From Plumapathes pennacea (Eukaryota > Cnidaria > Anthozoa > Antipatharia > Myriopathidae): 64,000 nt of DNA. The DNA lies in assembly GCA_964036295.1 (NCBI GenBank), contig OZ038464.1:5566001-5630000 (forward strand), written 5' to 3'. Below the pieces are notes generated by a model, which saw only the letters and a list, made by a program, of their open reading frames with translations, was not told the DNA's origin and made no database searches. Every line of letters starts with the position of its first letter. Within the stretch, counting starts at the first letter, position 1. Of this stretch, positions 9,701 through 19,409 are shown one piece after another. The translations under genes and the position numbers were made by a program.

Positions 9701-11737
9701 AGCTACTGCTTCTCCTCCTTTGTCTCCAATCTCTTTTGTGATATTCAGGTTCATTTCCTGATATTTAATAGCTTTGTCGTGCTGGTCGAGATATCTGAAG
9801 CAATTGCCAAGGTTTCCATAAGCTGCTGCTTCAGCTTCTTTGTCCCCAATCTCTTTTGTGATATTCAGGTTCATTTCCAGATATTTAATAGCTTTGTCGT
9901 ACTGGCCGATAAAATGAAAACAAGTGCCAAGGTTTCCATAAGCTGTTGCTTCTCCTTTTTTGTGCCCAATCTCTTTTGCGATATTCAGTCGCATTTCTAG
10001 ATATTTGATAGCTTTCTCGTGCTGGCCGAGGGAATGGAAACAAGTTCCAAGGTTACCATAAGCTGCTGCTTCGCCTTCTTTGTGTCCAATCTCTTTTGAG
10101 ATGTTCAAGTTCGTTTCCTGATATTTAATAGCTTTCTCGTACTGGCCGAGCGAATGAAAACATACTCCAAGGTTCCCATAAGCTGCTGCTTCGCCTTCTT
10201 TGTGTCCAATCTCTTTTGAGATGTTCAAGTTCGTTTCCTGATATTTAATAGCTTTCTCGTACTGGCCGAGCGAATGAAAACATACTCCAAGGTTCCCATA
10301 AGCTGCTGCTTCGCCTTCTTTGTGTCCAATTTCTTTTGCGATATTTAAGTTCGTTTCCAGATATTTAATAGCTTTCTCGTACTGGCCGACAGAATGAAAA
10401 CAAGTTCCAAGGTTTCCACAGGCTGCTGCTTCTCCTTTTTTGTGCCCAATCTCTTTTGCGATATTCAGTTGCATTTCTAGATAGTTAATAGCTTTGTCAT
10501 ACTGGCCGATAGCATGAAAACAAGTTCCAAGGTTACCATAAGCTGCTGCTTCTCCTTTTTTGTGTTCAATCTCTTTTGCGATATTCAGTTGCATTTCTAG
10601 ATATTTAATAGCTTTGTCGTACTGGTCGATAGATTTGAAACAAGTTCCAAGGTTCCCATAAGCTGCTGTTTCCCTTTTTTTGTCCCCAATCTCTTTTGCG
10701 AGATTCAGGTTCATTTCCTGATATTTAATAGCTTTGTCGTACTGGCCGAGGGAATGAAAATAAGTTCCAAGGTTCCCACAAGCTGTTGCTTCGCTTTCTT
10801 TGTATCCATTCTCTTTTGCGATGCTGAGCCTTTTTTCCTGACATTTAATAGCTTTGTCGTGCTGGCCGAGATATCTGAAGCAATTGCCAAGGTTCCCATA
10901 CGCTGCGGCTTCAGCTTCTTTGTCCCCAATCTCTTTTGTGATATTCAGGTTCATTTCCAGATATTTAATAGCTTTGTCGTACTGGCCGATAAAATGAAAA
11001 CAAGTGCCAAGGTTTCCATAAGCTGTTGCTTCGCCTTGTTTGTGCCCGATATCTTTTGAGATATTTAAGTTCGTTTCCAGATATTTAATAGCTTTCTCGT
11101 ACTGGCCGAAGGAATGGAAACAAGTTCCAAGGTTACCATAAGCTGCTGCTTCGCCTTCTTTGTGTCCAATCTCTTTTGAGATGTTCAGTTGCATTTCTAG
11201 ATAGTTAATAGCTTTGTCGTACTGGCCGAGAGAATGAAAACATATTCCAAGGTTTCCATAAGCTGATGCTTCGCCTTGTTTGTGACCAATCTCTTTTGAG
11301 ATGTTCAAGTTCATTTCCTGATATTTATTAGCTTTCTCGTACTGGCCGAGGGAATGAAAACATATTCCAAGGTTTCCACAGGCTGTTGCTTCTCCTTTTT
11401 TGTGCCCAATCTCTTTTGCGATGTTCAGTTGCATTTCTAGATATTTGATAGCTTTCTCGTGCTGGCCGAGGGAATGGAAACAAGTTCCAAGGTTCCCATA
11501 AGCTGCTGTTTCGCCTTCTTTGTCTCCTATCTCTTTTACGATAGACAGCCTCTTTTCTTGATATTGAATAGCTTGGTGGTTGTGACCTAGAGATATAAAG
11601 CAAATTGCAGTGTTCCCAAATGCTGTTGTTTCGTCTTGTTTGTGTCCAATCTCTTTTGCGATATTCCGGTTCATTTTCAGGTATTGTATAGCCTTGTCGT
11701 ACTGTCCGAGAGAATTAAAACAAGTGTTAAGATTCTC
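6716..11737 (-). CDS. TPR-CHAT protein, copy A (TTC28-like), intact
   Basis: Tandem TPR array fused to a C-terminal caspase-like CHAT domain. From the ATG at 11674 the frame runs 1,652 residues to a TGA at 6716-6718. Residues 1 to about 1115 are some 27-28 repeats of 40 residues (consensus LGTCFHSLGQYDKAIKYLE), kept at exactly 120 bp with no indel over more than 3 kb. A linker with RGEALINAERVRAIALTDLM (about 1175) follows. The CHAT domain (about 1370-1645) shows VPDGPLALVPFAAL, then HIAAHG (His1509) and VVLSSCYSGRG (Cys1556), the expected catalytic pair. The ATG lies inside a TPR, and the frame stays open up to GAG at 11735-11737. A TAAG|AG conserved in all copies just before it may be a splice acceptor, so an upstream exon is likely but not found. 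CHAT proteins include separase-like and bacterial TPR-CHAT proteases; substrate and cell location here are unknown. Confidence 0.9.
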   Translation of the reverse strand, partial: ENLNTCFNSLGQYDKAIQYLKMNRNIAKEIGHKQDETTAFGNTAICFISLGHNHQAIQYQEKRLSIVKEIGDKEGETAAYGNLGTCFHSLGQHEKAIKYLEMQLNIAKEIGHKKGEATACGNLGICFHSLGQYEKANKYQEMNLNISKEIGHKQGEASAYGNLGICFHSLGQYDKAINYLEMQLNISKEIGHKEGEAAAYGNLGTCFHSFGQYEKAIKYLETNLNISKDIGHKQGEATAYGNLGTCFHFIGQYDKAIKYLEMNLNITKEIGDKEAEAAAYGNLGNCFRYLGQHDKAIKCQEKRLSIAKENGYKESEATACGNLGTYFHSLGQYDKAIKYQEMNLNLAKEIGDKKRETAAYGNLGTCFKSIDQYDKAIKYLEMQLNIAKEIEHKKGEAAAYGNLGTCFHAIGQYDKAINYLEMQLNIAKEIGHKKGEAAACGNLGTCFHSVGQYEKAIKYLETNLNIAKEIGHKEGEAAAYGNLGVCFHSLGQYEKAIKYQETNLNISKEIGHKEGEAAAYGNLGVCFHSLGQYEKAIKYQETNLNISKEIGHKEGEAAAYGNLGTCFHSLGQHEKAIKYLEMRLNIAKEIGHKKGEATAYGNLGTCFHFIGQYDKAIKYLEMNLNITKEIGDKEAEAAAYGNLGNCFRYLDQHDKAIKYQEMNLNITKEIGDKGGEAVAYGNLGVSFYFLGQYNRAIKCLEMHLNIAKEIGHKEDEAVAYGNLGTCFRSLGQYNKAIKYHEMNLKLAKEIGYKESESVAYGNLGTCFHTLGLYEKAIKYQKMNLNIGKEIGHKKGEAVAYGNLGVSFYFLGQYNRAIKCLEMHLNIAKEIGHKEGEAVAYGNLGTCFRSLGQYNKAIDYHEMRLSIAKEIGHKESEATAYGKLGTCFHSLGQYEKAIEYLEINLNIAKEIGHKEGEAAAYGNLGTCFHSLGQYEKAIEYLEIHLNVAKEIGHKEGEAVAYGNLGTCFISFGQYSKAIKYVEMSQNIAKEIGHKVCEAAAYGNLGSCFSYLGQYNKGIKYLEINLNIAKEIGDKKGKAVACGNLGICFQSLGQYDKAIKYLEMNLDIAKEIGDKFDEAAAYGNLGSCFYSLCQYDKAIKYLKMDLNIAKEIRGKNGEAAAYRRLGDCYNILGQYRKAESVLKKGVACLEELFKNVPARDEDKVAVIDIFMHCYKKLVRNLLVQDKRGEALINAERVRAIALTDLMSTANLVGYASVPKTNISDLHKTWKLVEALDSTVLFFFLLHPQICTWIIQPNGDVIFRKCDIKVKQLGKHRIKEDSSKSLQFLVDKTLELMTPPAKVRCEDRSLSFLYPEASKPTKDKRNPAPARYIIPVDWTLPQAAVCPSKVSHTASMQEQKLVRTMSSENQKKREVIIDHDQSDKLMLKCLLKQLHQILLYPVRQYIAGSQAIIVPDGPLALVPFAALVDENGQYMVKSLRVRLIPSLKTAEIIRGYPEQPAGLSTALVIGDPEVGSIKKDGKLVSVPSLPSSRKEVEMVGDVLKVEPLVGENATKDRFLQSIASANMIHIAAHGDAERGEILLAPSTPGTTENDPEDIMLKISDLEGKRIKAKLVVLSSCYSGRGKVCGEGVVGIARAFLGAGARAVLVTLWAVDDDATLGFMCYFYRSLSCGKSVNEALNEAMNGVRRLHKNFRHPRYWAPFVLLGEDVTPLGRS

Positions 11738-12215
11738 TTAATCAGAATATTTTTAGTGACCTGAAAAAGTACAGTTTTTGTTTATATACTCGAACAGCAC
11801 TCTAGCAAAGAGTATATCACTTTCTTCCGTAGGTTCTGTTCAAATTTTGAAGAATACTTAATGTGGATTTAATTTAACATCTAAAAATGTAGGGCCACAT
11901 TTTTAAACAGAGCATAACTTAGACGTAGTTTGTTGTAAAATTTAAGTTTGTACGGACTCCGTAAACCAGGGTTAGCCAAAGGTTAAATTGCAGTGTTTTA
12001 GAACATAGATTAGCTCCGGCTTTTAAAGACCACGTTTAGTCGTGATCCGATTAGCATGCGGTTTTTGTTTTTAAAAACCTTATTTAGGCCAGGACTTTCT
12101 TAACCGCGATCCAAACCTTGTTTAAAAAATCGGCCAGCAGGATTTTCAGACCTATGAAAAGTGTGTATATTGTACTCTTATTCTTTGTTTCATGTCATAT
12201 TTACTTATTATGTTA
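11738..12215. other. 5' flank of TPR-CHAT copy A
   Basis: Closely similar to 35684-36165 and 45486-45970. Contains a conserved CTGAAAAAGTA(A)AGTTTTTG stretch and a TTTATATACT motif about 50 bp upstream of the possible splice acceptor. No open frame. Promoter or intron sequence of the TPR-CHAT unit is likely, but I cannot place a transcription start. Confidence 0.45.
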
Positions 12216-12670
12216 GGCCTGGTTCAAACGTCGCACCAGCGTCGTGTCGAACTCAATTGATCCATTAAGTTCGACACTTAGCGCGACTGTAGCTCGACGT
12301 TTGAATCAAACGTCGTGCTACAGTCGCGCTAGTGTCGTGCTAATTGGGAATTAAGTTGGACATTGGCGCGATGTTTGATTCAAACGTCGTGCTAAATTGG
12401 TTTCATAATGTGACCGTGAGCACTATCGTAGCGGCTTCAACTTGAACGCATGCGTGTGCCCATTTAGAATATGGTGGGGTTCGCAGCCGACTTGTACGCA
12501 GTCTCACAATGCGGTTTCCAGAGACGACTGGGTACGAGTCACGAGAGTATTTTACGGCGCGATGGAATTTAGAGTGACGTTTGAATCAGTTGTCGTGCCA
12601 CAGTCGTGCTGCAGTCAAACTTAATATAATTGAGTTCGACACGACGCTGGCGCGACGTTTGAACCTGGCC
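12216..12670. mobile_element. Harbinger-like MITE with TTA target duplication
   Basis: A 455-bp element with terminal inverted repeats of about 45 bp: the left end starts GGCCTGGTTCAAACGTCGC and the right end is its complement ending GAACCTGGCC. It is flanked by TTA at 12213-12215 and 12671-12673. Copies B (about 36165) and C (about 45968) hold the uninterrupted site CATTAACTTAGTTTTACATT with no element, so this is a copy-A-specific insertion. The interior has further palindromes around TCGACGTTTGAATCAAACGTCG. A 3-bp TTA duplication suits the PIF/Harbinger superfamily. No transposase, so it is non-autonomous. Confidence 0.9.
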
Positions 12671-13374
12671 TTAGTTTTACATTTGATTGAGTCATCGTGA
12701 TATTTATAACGAGGTAATTGGTAGAACGTTCTTTTGTCGATAAAATGTTTCAATATTTCACGAACTACTGCGTTGATCAAAATTGAAATAGTTCTAAACC
12801 TGATCAGTAAAGTCCCAATGCCATAAAATATAACTAATTTGAGATATCGGTTACATCGCATATATGGCAAAAACTAATATTTCATAAGGATATCTCCACT
12901 ATTTTTGGTTCTGCGCAGATCTATGCCAATTAATTTATAAGTGACAATTGCCTGCACGAAAAGTATTTGGTTTCACAAAAGGGAAAGCTCACTTTGTTTA
13001 TAACTCAGGGAGTTCACATGTGTTTGTGTCAGTTGTTTCCTTTTGATATTTGTATACAAGTATTAACTGGTACATATTGATTTTTACTTATTAAAAATAA
13101 CAAAAAAACAGCAATTGCATGCATCTTACTTTTCAGAAATCTTTCCTTTGTTTTCTCCAGCTGCAGAATGATATTTTCGGTGACACGTTATAATGCCGAT
13201 TAGCTGGTTCTGTTTGAAGATAAGTTTGAAAAATTGTTTGGAAAAGAGATACATGGCAGTGATCGACGACCTGGATCATGCTGACCCTATTTTATACTTG
13301 ATGTTTTGCGCGCTGTCAAGTGGGTGAATTAACTGATATTCATAATAACTCAAAACTTGTCATGGTTGGTCCAA

Positions 13375-13655
13375 GTTTACAGAAAGTGTACATTCGCCTT
13401 CCCACTGTTTCCTTTGTAAAAATCCCCGTCTGTGCTACCGGGATCCCGGTAAACCGAGCAGGGCCGTTGCTCATACAAACACTCCAGCTCGGTTAACCAG
13501 GATGAAAATTTGATAGTATTTTGCTTTGTTTGCTGAATTTTCTACATAAGAAGTATACCATTTAGCTGAAGCAGTAAAGCTACAAGAGTTGACAAAGCTA
13601 CGATCATAGGCATGATGGATATAAGATTACGTGGCGCCATTTTGTTCTTCTTGAA
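13375..13655 (-). pseudogene. Decayed exon of a membrane-anchored protein, copy A
   Basis: Read on the minus strand it begins MAPRN near 13637 with basic residues before a hydrophobic segment (IMPMIVALSTLVALLLQLNG), as in a type II signal anchor. A TAG interrupts it where B and C have TGG (LLM*KIQQT against LLMWKIQQT). After the stop the frame continues through KFSSW, LECLYEQRPCSVYRDPG and GKANVHF to a possible GTAAAC donor. B and C keep the Trp but lack the start ATG and carry a 16-nt deletion. The ancestral exon therefore decayed differently in each copy. The family is unrecognised. Its place upstream on the same strand as TPR-CHAT leaves open that it once belonged to that gene. Confidence 0.55.
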
Positions 13656-13664
13656 AGCGGAGGA

Positions 13665-13960
13665 AAACTAGCCGACTCCAAAACTGCTGAAACACGAATT
13701 GAAATAGACGCTTTGAAAGTAGCTTATGGGAGAGAATATGACTACACAACGAAAGGAGCAATTATTCTATCACGTGCAACTTGGTATGAAAAAGACGAGA
13801 ACAAAATTAAGTATTTTCTTCATTTACAAACAAGTAAAAAAAAAGCAATAAAAGAAAACTTAAACTCAAAGATGGAAAAATCATTACAAACCCCGATCGC
13901 ATCATGGACGAGTTGCACTCTGTTTACTTAGACCTGTATAGCGAAGTGAATTATGAAGAG
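13665..13960 (+). mobile_element. LINE ORF2 fragment (endonuclease-RT linker), copy A
   Basis: Reads TRIEIDALKVAYGREYDY, then GAIILSRATWYEKDENKIKY, then YFLHLQTSKKKAIKENL, and after a frameshift MDELHSVYLDLYSE from 13904. This is the characteristic region between endonuclease and reverse transcriptase of non-LTR retrotransposons (R..WYE..E...KYFLNLE..., then a D.....LH.FY..LYSE stretch). The same fragment in B and C contains a stop in place of the residue before SRA. A dead fragment present before the duplications. Confidence 0.75.
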
Positions 13961-14709
13961 GTAATGGTTTACGGGTATATTGAAACTGAGCAAACACGGC
14001 TATTCACTCCCGACAATCATTTCTTGTGCACAATTCAAAGCAGTATAGACACATGTACTTTGCGTAGACCGACTCATAAAGGCACACGATGTTTGTGTAC
14101 GTATTACTCTGTTGAGACTCTTGAGCGAAACTCCGACCATGTATGTTTTTTGCGAAGTGTTCTCGCTCGCTGTCAAAGCAAAGGAATATCGTGGGCAATT
14201 ACGCAGTTTTCAGTTTCGAACAGCCCGTAGACCCAGTGCGAATTCAAAACAATCAAGCTGAGTCACTGTACTCGGCGGGTCTTAAGCCACCTGACCCGAT
14301 GTAGTCTGCAGAATAACCAAGTGTCGATGTGTACAGCCGCATACAGCAAACGACAAACGATTACGGGTTTAGAATTTGGAATTTGTTTTAGCGTGAAAAT
14401 ACAACAACGATGTTGTCTCAATGCCTATATAACTAGCACGAGCGGGTAGGCAGCATTTCACTTCCATTATGGAAGTCTTATTTTATCATCCGTGTTGTCA
14501 CTCACATGGCAGAGCAAGTCCATCCTAAGTCAGTGAAATCGAGTACAATCAGCACTGACTTCTTATAACGAGGCTTACCTTTTTTTCCACCAAAGAATCC
14601 AACTCCTTCCGCAAACAAATTTGAATGAAAACGCTGTAATGACGCTTTATATGCACATAAACTTTTAAATTAACTTATTGCACTTTCTGTCAGTATTGGC
14701 TGAATTAGG

Positions 14710-14875
14710 GGCCGTATACACCAAACTTGCGAACGAACAAAAATGTTCGAAAGTATGAATTATGAAACGGAACAATGGATTTTAGGATACTATCTTTAGC
14801 GAGATAGTGTGCGTAAGTCGAACAAGTCGACCTTACGAATCTTTTTTGTTCGTACGCAACTTTGGTGAATGCGTA
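14710..14875. mobile_element. Short inverted-repeat insertion, copy A only
   Basis: Left end GTATACACCAAACTTGCG with GAACGAACAAAAA, right end the complement (TTTTTTGTTCGTACGCAACTTTGGTGAATGCG). B and C run directly from GTATTGCCCGAATTAAGTCGGGTGC to CAGTTCTAAATC at the same place. A MITE of about 165 bp. Confidence 0.65.
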
Positions 14876-15199
14876 AGGTCCCAGTCAGTTCTAAATCAAG
14901 AACTTGTGTCATATGATTCATCTGGTCATTCACGGATCGAAAACTGAAACGTCTTACGGAACATTACACTTGTTTCAGAATTTCCTAGTGGCATGAGACG
15001 CAATATTATTTTAACTTTTCAGTTGAAAAAATGCTCAAACAATATTTGAACATTATAAACCCCTTCACTCCTGAGAACGATCAAGTAAAAATCTGATACA
15101 ACTCTCAGTACTCTCACTATACTCCCATACATTTTGTTCTCGGTTAGTTGGGAGAATTTTGTATTTTGGACTCAGGAGTGAAAGGAATGAATTGTTCGG

Positions 15200-15900
15200 C
15201 GTTAGAGTAGATGACATTTGTCAAAATGCTTCGGCTTATCGTACAGTGCCTGTTGAAATGCTTCTTCCATTCGATCATGTAGCCTTTGTTTCGCAATGAT
15301 AATTGTATACTAGAAATGAAAAAATACCCCGAAATAGTCATGATCATTGAGTTTGTTAGTCACAAATGGACCGCTATGAACAAACCCGCAATAATATCAT
15401 AAACAAGTCTCGTTGTAAATTTCGTTGTTACAGAGCGCGAATACTAGAAGGCTTGATAAAAGGAATGCATTCAGAAAAGTAGAACAGATAAGTAATGAAG
15501 CGCAGGTTAGATCTGATCGTGACCTTTGATTAGAAGTAAGGGTTTGAAGTCAAACTGTCAACTCGACTGTGCCTGAAAATGAGATGAGTCACGCATTACT
15601 CTTCATGCTGTCCGACCCTTTCACTCCCAAGTTCAAAATGCAGATTCCCTCAACCTTTAAGAAGCAAATGTATGAATGTTGTAATGATAATTTATAGTTT
15701 AATCAGGTTTCATTCAAGCAAGGTGTCAAAAACCAAGTTCTGTACTTTATGATATTTTTCTGGTAAGAAACTGAAAGTTTCTCTTGGGAGTCTCGCTCTT
15801 GTACCTTATTTTAATTTATGCTGATCTCGACCCCACTTGCTAACGCCATGAGCTCACTGTCAACGTAGTCTTGTTAGTGATAAAATAAAAACGCTAGATC
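15200..15900. repeat. Local duplication, partner of 16790-17315 plus 22560-22690
   Basis: The stretch from CGTACAGTGCCTGTT to GTGACCTTTGATTAGAAGT matches 16825-17140 in the same orientation. Its continuation (GAAACTGAAAGTTTCTCTTGGGAG through CTCGACCCCACTTGC) is not next to that copy but at 22571-22690. The second copy has thus been split by an inserted block. A minus-strand reading MTIAKQRxHDRMxEA is shared by both copies but sits in no sustained frame. Confidence 0.75.
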
Positions 15901-16329
15901 TGCAATGCTTTTATTTTTCAGTATTTTTATTTTGTTATAAATCAAATCCGGATTATTATACGAGACAAGACATACTCTTAGTTATTCAACGCTAGATTTG
16001 GAAACTTCTCTGTTTCGAGATTGACACCCGGGCTGCGTCATAAGCTAGAAACTGCAATATTGAAAAAAAGGGGATCTTTCAACAGGAATTATCAGCGACA
16101 AAAATAACAAAGATCTCTAATTTTATTCTCCTTGGTGTTTTTACTTTGATGAATCATTCTAAAACGGGTATTCAAAGGTTTTGTTTCGCCTCAAATGTTA
16201 TTAAACATCGAATTTCCGGAATATTATTGCTTGAAGTTAAAAGTGCTAATAAAACGATAACTCAAAGTGTCCCTTTAGTACTTATTATTATTATTGCTCG
16301 CGGGGGCCTGGGCCCAAAGCGAGCTTAAA

Positions 16330-16790
16330 AAGGCAAATTTTTCTTTTTCTTTTTTTTTTGTCGGTCGAGAATCAGCACACGGTGATTGGTTCATATTATC
16401 ACGTGCTAAGTGATGACGTAATTGACTTCGCTAAACAACTCGAGATGTGGCCAGTGAATTGCTCGTTACTTGTGTGTAAAAGTTAACTGCATCCCATCCA
16501 AACTAAACACCATTTGGCTCTGTGGAATATGCACGGGTAAACTGGATTTTCGGGAACGATTTTGGCTCGCGTTCACCGCGGAAGCTTTGAGAATAGCCGT
16601 AAACAAATGTTTGATGGATACCGTTGGGGGATTGCAAATGTCTCTGTCGCCGATAAATATATAGTCCCGACGAAACTTTCTGTGGCGACACGAAATACTT
16701 TTGGGAAGATAACAGGGCGAAAACAGAAACCAAAGCTACGGTGAGCTTTAGCCGTAAAACAATGACGCTTTATGCTTTACTCTGTACATG
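16330..16790. other. No supportable gene
   Basis: Short overlapping frames exist on both strands near 16470-16744, but none has a recognisable family, and no paralog is in the window to test conservation. It holds a poly-T run near 16350 and otherwise ordinary sequence. Confidence 0.4.
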
Positions 16791-17677
16791 ACATCTGTTG
16801 CCTCATAAAATTCTTCTGCGTATCGTACATTGCCTGTTCAAGTGTTTCTTTCATTCGATCATGTATCCTTTGTTTCGCAATGGTCATTGAATACCAGAAA
16901 TGAAAAATACACCGAAATAATTCTGAGGATTGAGTTTGCAGTCACAAATGGACTGAACACACTGTGAACAAAACCGCAATAATATTGTAAACATCTCTTG
17001 TGTGACATTCCTCGCTTTCAATTTTATATTTGTTACAGAGCACGGATACTCGAAAGCCTGATAGAAGAAACGTATTGAGTTAATAAAAGAAAACACATAA
17101 GTAGTGAAGCGACTGGATTAATCGTGGCCTCTGATTAGAAATAAGAGTCAAAGTCAAACTGTCATAATCGATTGTGCATATAAAGATATGTCACGCATTC
17201 TCAAAATGCAGGGTCGCTCAACCTTTAAGAAGCAAGTGTATGAGTGTTGTAATGATAATTTTTAGTTTAATCAAGGTGTCAAAAGCCAAGTTCTCTATAC
17301 TGTGTGATATCATAGCAAGCAATCGTATAACATTAGCCTCTGAGGTCAAATTTGGTCACCCGCGGCGTAATCTAACTAGAAATACGATAATCGCAGATAC
17401 CCCATCGCTCTGCCATTGATTGGACTATTACTTTGGTACTGCTCAACAAGAGCAGCCTTTGTTTTACCGAAATGCCAACTCAATCTTTTCTTCGAAGTCA
17501 AGAGCTACACGCAAAGGAAGGAGAAAAAGAATGGTGTGTTTTGCGGTACCTTTGTGTTGAAAAAAGAGTGGATTGCGTGACGCCGTACGTATTTCCCACG
17601 GTCGGCGAGTCAAATTAATCCATACAGTCTGCTAAGCACGTTCTCAAAATTTAATACTAAATTTTGAAGTTGTTCGG

Positions 17678-18913
17678 CGATAGTGACTAAAAGAACACAC
17701 AAGTGACCACGAATGACCACGAGTGACCACGAATGACTACGAGTGACCACGAATAACCACGAGTGACCACGAGTGATCATGAGTCAAAATAAGCTCCTCA
17801 TGTGACTGTGACGTCATTTTAATATCATTTAAATATGAAATGTAAAATCACCCGCTCATGAAGGTGTAAAACAAAAACTTTGAAGAAAACGCCGACCACG
17901 GCGTAAAGTATTCATAGCGTGACAGTGACGTCATTACCAACTCACTGCAGAACAGGCTACAAACGACCAGGGCCCAGTTTTTCAAAGAGTGGATAGCGCT
18001 ATCCATCGGAGAAATTCTTATCCAGTTAATACTATAAGGCTAAGTTTTAACACTTATCCACTATTCACACTTTGAACAACTGGCCCCAAGAGTTAAAGTA
18101 AGTCCCTCGCGTGACTGTGACATCAATTTTATTTATGACCGGCTTATCGGGTGTCCCCGAGTGTGAAAAATTTTACTACTTTGCTGTGCAGCATTTGGTA
18201 GTGATTCAGAATCATCACTTTCGGCGTCTGACTGCAGCACCTTTCGCAAGTTTCTGTTCAGTTACTGAAATTCTGTTCTTCCGCCGGTTCCCTATTTACT
18301 TTCCACGTCGCCGATAGTAACAACCTCCACGTCCGTCACTCCAGTGTTAGGTCTTTTCGTTGTCTTACTTTGGTCGTACTTTTTCGGAGTAAAATCTTTC
18401 CGTATTTTTATCCGGACTTCCATGGCAAGAGGACCAGAAATGCAAATTTTTTTGACATCTCAGCAGCCTTATCTCTGCGATCAGCCAATCATATGTAGGT
18501 TCCCACGCCATGTGAATTTAGTGAGCAATTCCCACGACTTAATTAAAAGAGCCAAATCTGTCCTGTAGCGTGCTGTATTTAATTCAAACTAGTGACCCTG
18601 TGTCACGTTGTCTACAGCCGACGCTGACACGTGATTTGTCACGCAAGGGACATATTTGTGTGTACTTTACGCCTTGTGGTCGGCGTTTTCTTCAAAGTGT
18701 TTGTTTTTTAAAATGACGCTAGTGAAATTTTTACACTTTATCGTGGGTGCATGATATTTAAAATGACAATAAAATGGCGTTACAGTCACGTGAGGAGCTT
18801 ATTTTGACTCGTAGTCATTCGTGGTCACTCGTGATCATTCGTGATCACTCGTGGTCATTCGTGGTCACTCGTGGTCATTTGTGGTCAATCGTGTGTTCTT
18901 TTAGTCACTATCG
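17678..18913. mobile_element. hAT-like foldback element, 1236 bp
   Basis: The terminal inverted repeats are about 240 bp long, starting CGATAGTGACTAAAAGAACAC on the left with its complement on the right. Each arm holds an array of 9-10-bp units GAGTGACCAC (17700-17790 and the complement at 18810-18895) followed by a matching GAAGAAAACGCCGACCAC stretch. Flanks are TTGTTCGG and TTTGTCGG; the empty paralogous site at 20579-20586 is TTGGTCGG, so the target duplication is 8 bp with one change on each side. An 8-bp duplication suits hAT elements. No transposase is present. A smaller MITE sits inside (17969-18088). Confidence 0.85.
17969..18088. mobile_element. Nested MITE, about 120 bp
   Basis: Left end GGGCCCAGTTTTTCAAAG with GTGGATAG, right end the complement CTATTCACACTTTGAACAACTGGCCCC. 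It lies inside the larger foldback element, so it inserted later, or was part of the copied element. Confidence 0.65.
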
Positions 18914-19409
18914 TTTGTCGGCCGCCGTAGAACGGGAAAAAAGGAACACTGATTTTCCAATTTTGAATTCATAGGCAGTACAATTAAATAGGCTTCCTGT
19001 GCGATCTTTTTTTACTCTGGACTGCATGCACTAGACTCAGACATACATATTTAATGAGCTCGAATTGTTTTGTATGCCGCTCAAAACAGCATGATTTCTC
19101 CCAAAATCAAAGCAAAACTTGAACGGTTTACTTCAAATTATACACGGGCTTCAGACCTAGTCATACTTCAAAGGGCTTGTGAACGATTCGCCTGCAATCA
19201 CCGCGTCTCTGATTACAGCATTTGTTACAGTTTTAGTCTTGAAAGAAAAAATAAGACATCTGACTAAATCATTCAAGACTCCAAGTTCCGATTTCTCTGA
19301 GCGAATACGGTAGCCGAAACTGGCAACAGAAGCGTATTAAAACAATACTTCGAGGGAAATGATCAGCATACAGATTTTAATACATTCTTGAAGTGATCGA
19401 GTTACAAGA

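Larger units (their letters stand above)
1567..16290. repeat. Duplicated segment, copy A
   Basis: The most diverged of three direct copies. Its left part (about 1567-4790) matches 25530-28620, its middle (about 4630-6716) matches 28445-32228 and 39105-41704, and its right flank (about 11738-16290) matches 35684-38790 and 45483-49000. Landmarks shared in order are a start near CTTGTCGAGTTGTGGTAATG, the TPR-CHAT gene, the decayed transmembrane exon and the LINE fragment. Copy-specific insertions (12216-12670 and about 14710-14875) show divergence after duplication. Confidence 0.85.

Noticed and set aside
8462..10000. Plus-strand ORFs with repeated CCFAFFVSNLFCDIQVHF-type peptides across the TPR arrays (also 33844-35313 and 43315-44784)
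   Set aside because: They are antisense shadows of the 120-bp TPR repeat; once one antisense unit is stop-free, the whole array stays open.
15144..15347. Minus-strand reading with MTIAKQR.HDRM shared with 16884-17096, considered as a receptor-tail exon
   Set aside because: No continuous frame in either copy and no clear membrane segments or splice sites; kept only as a duplicated segment.
17700..17790. Short regularly repeated GAGTGACCAC units looking like an array
   Set aside because: No spacers of constant length; the complement lies at the other end of the same foldback element, so it is a transposon arm, not a CRISPR array.
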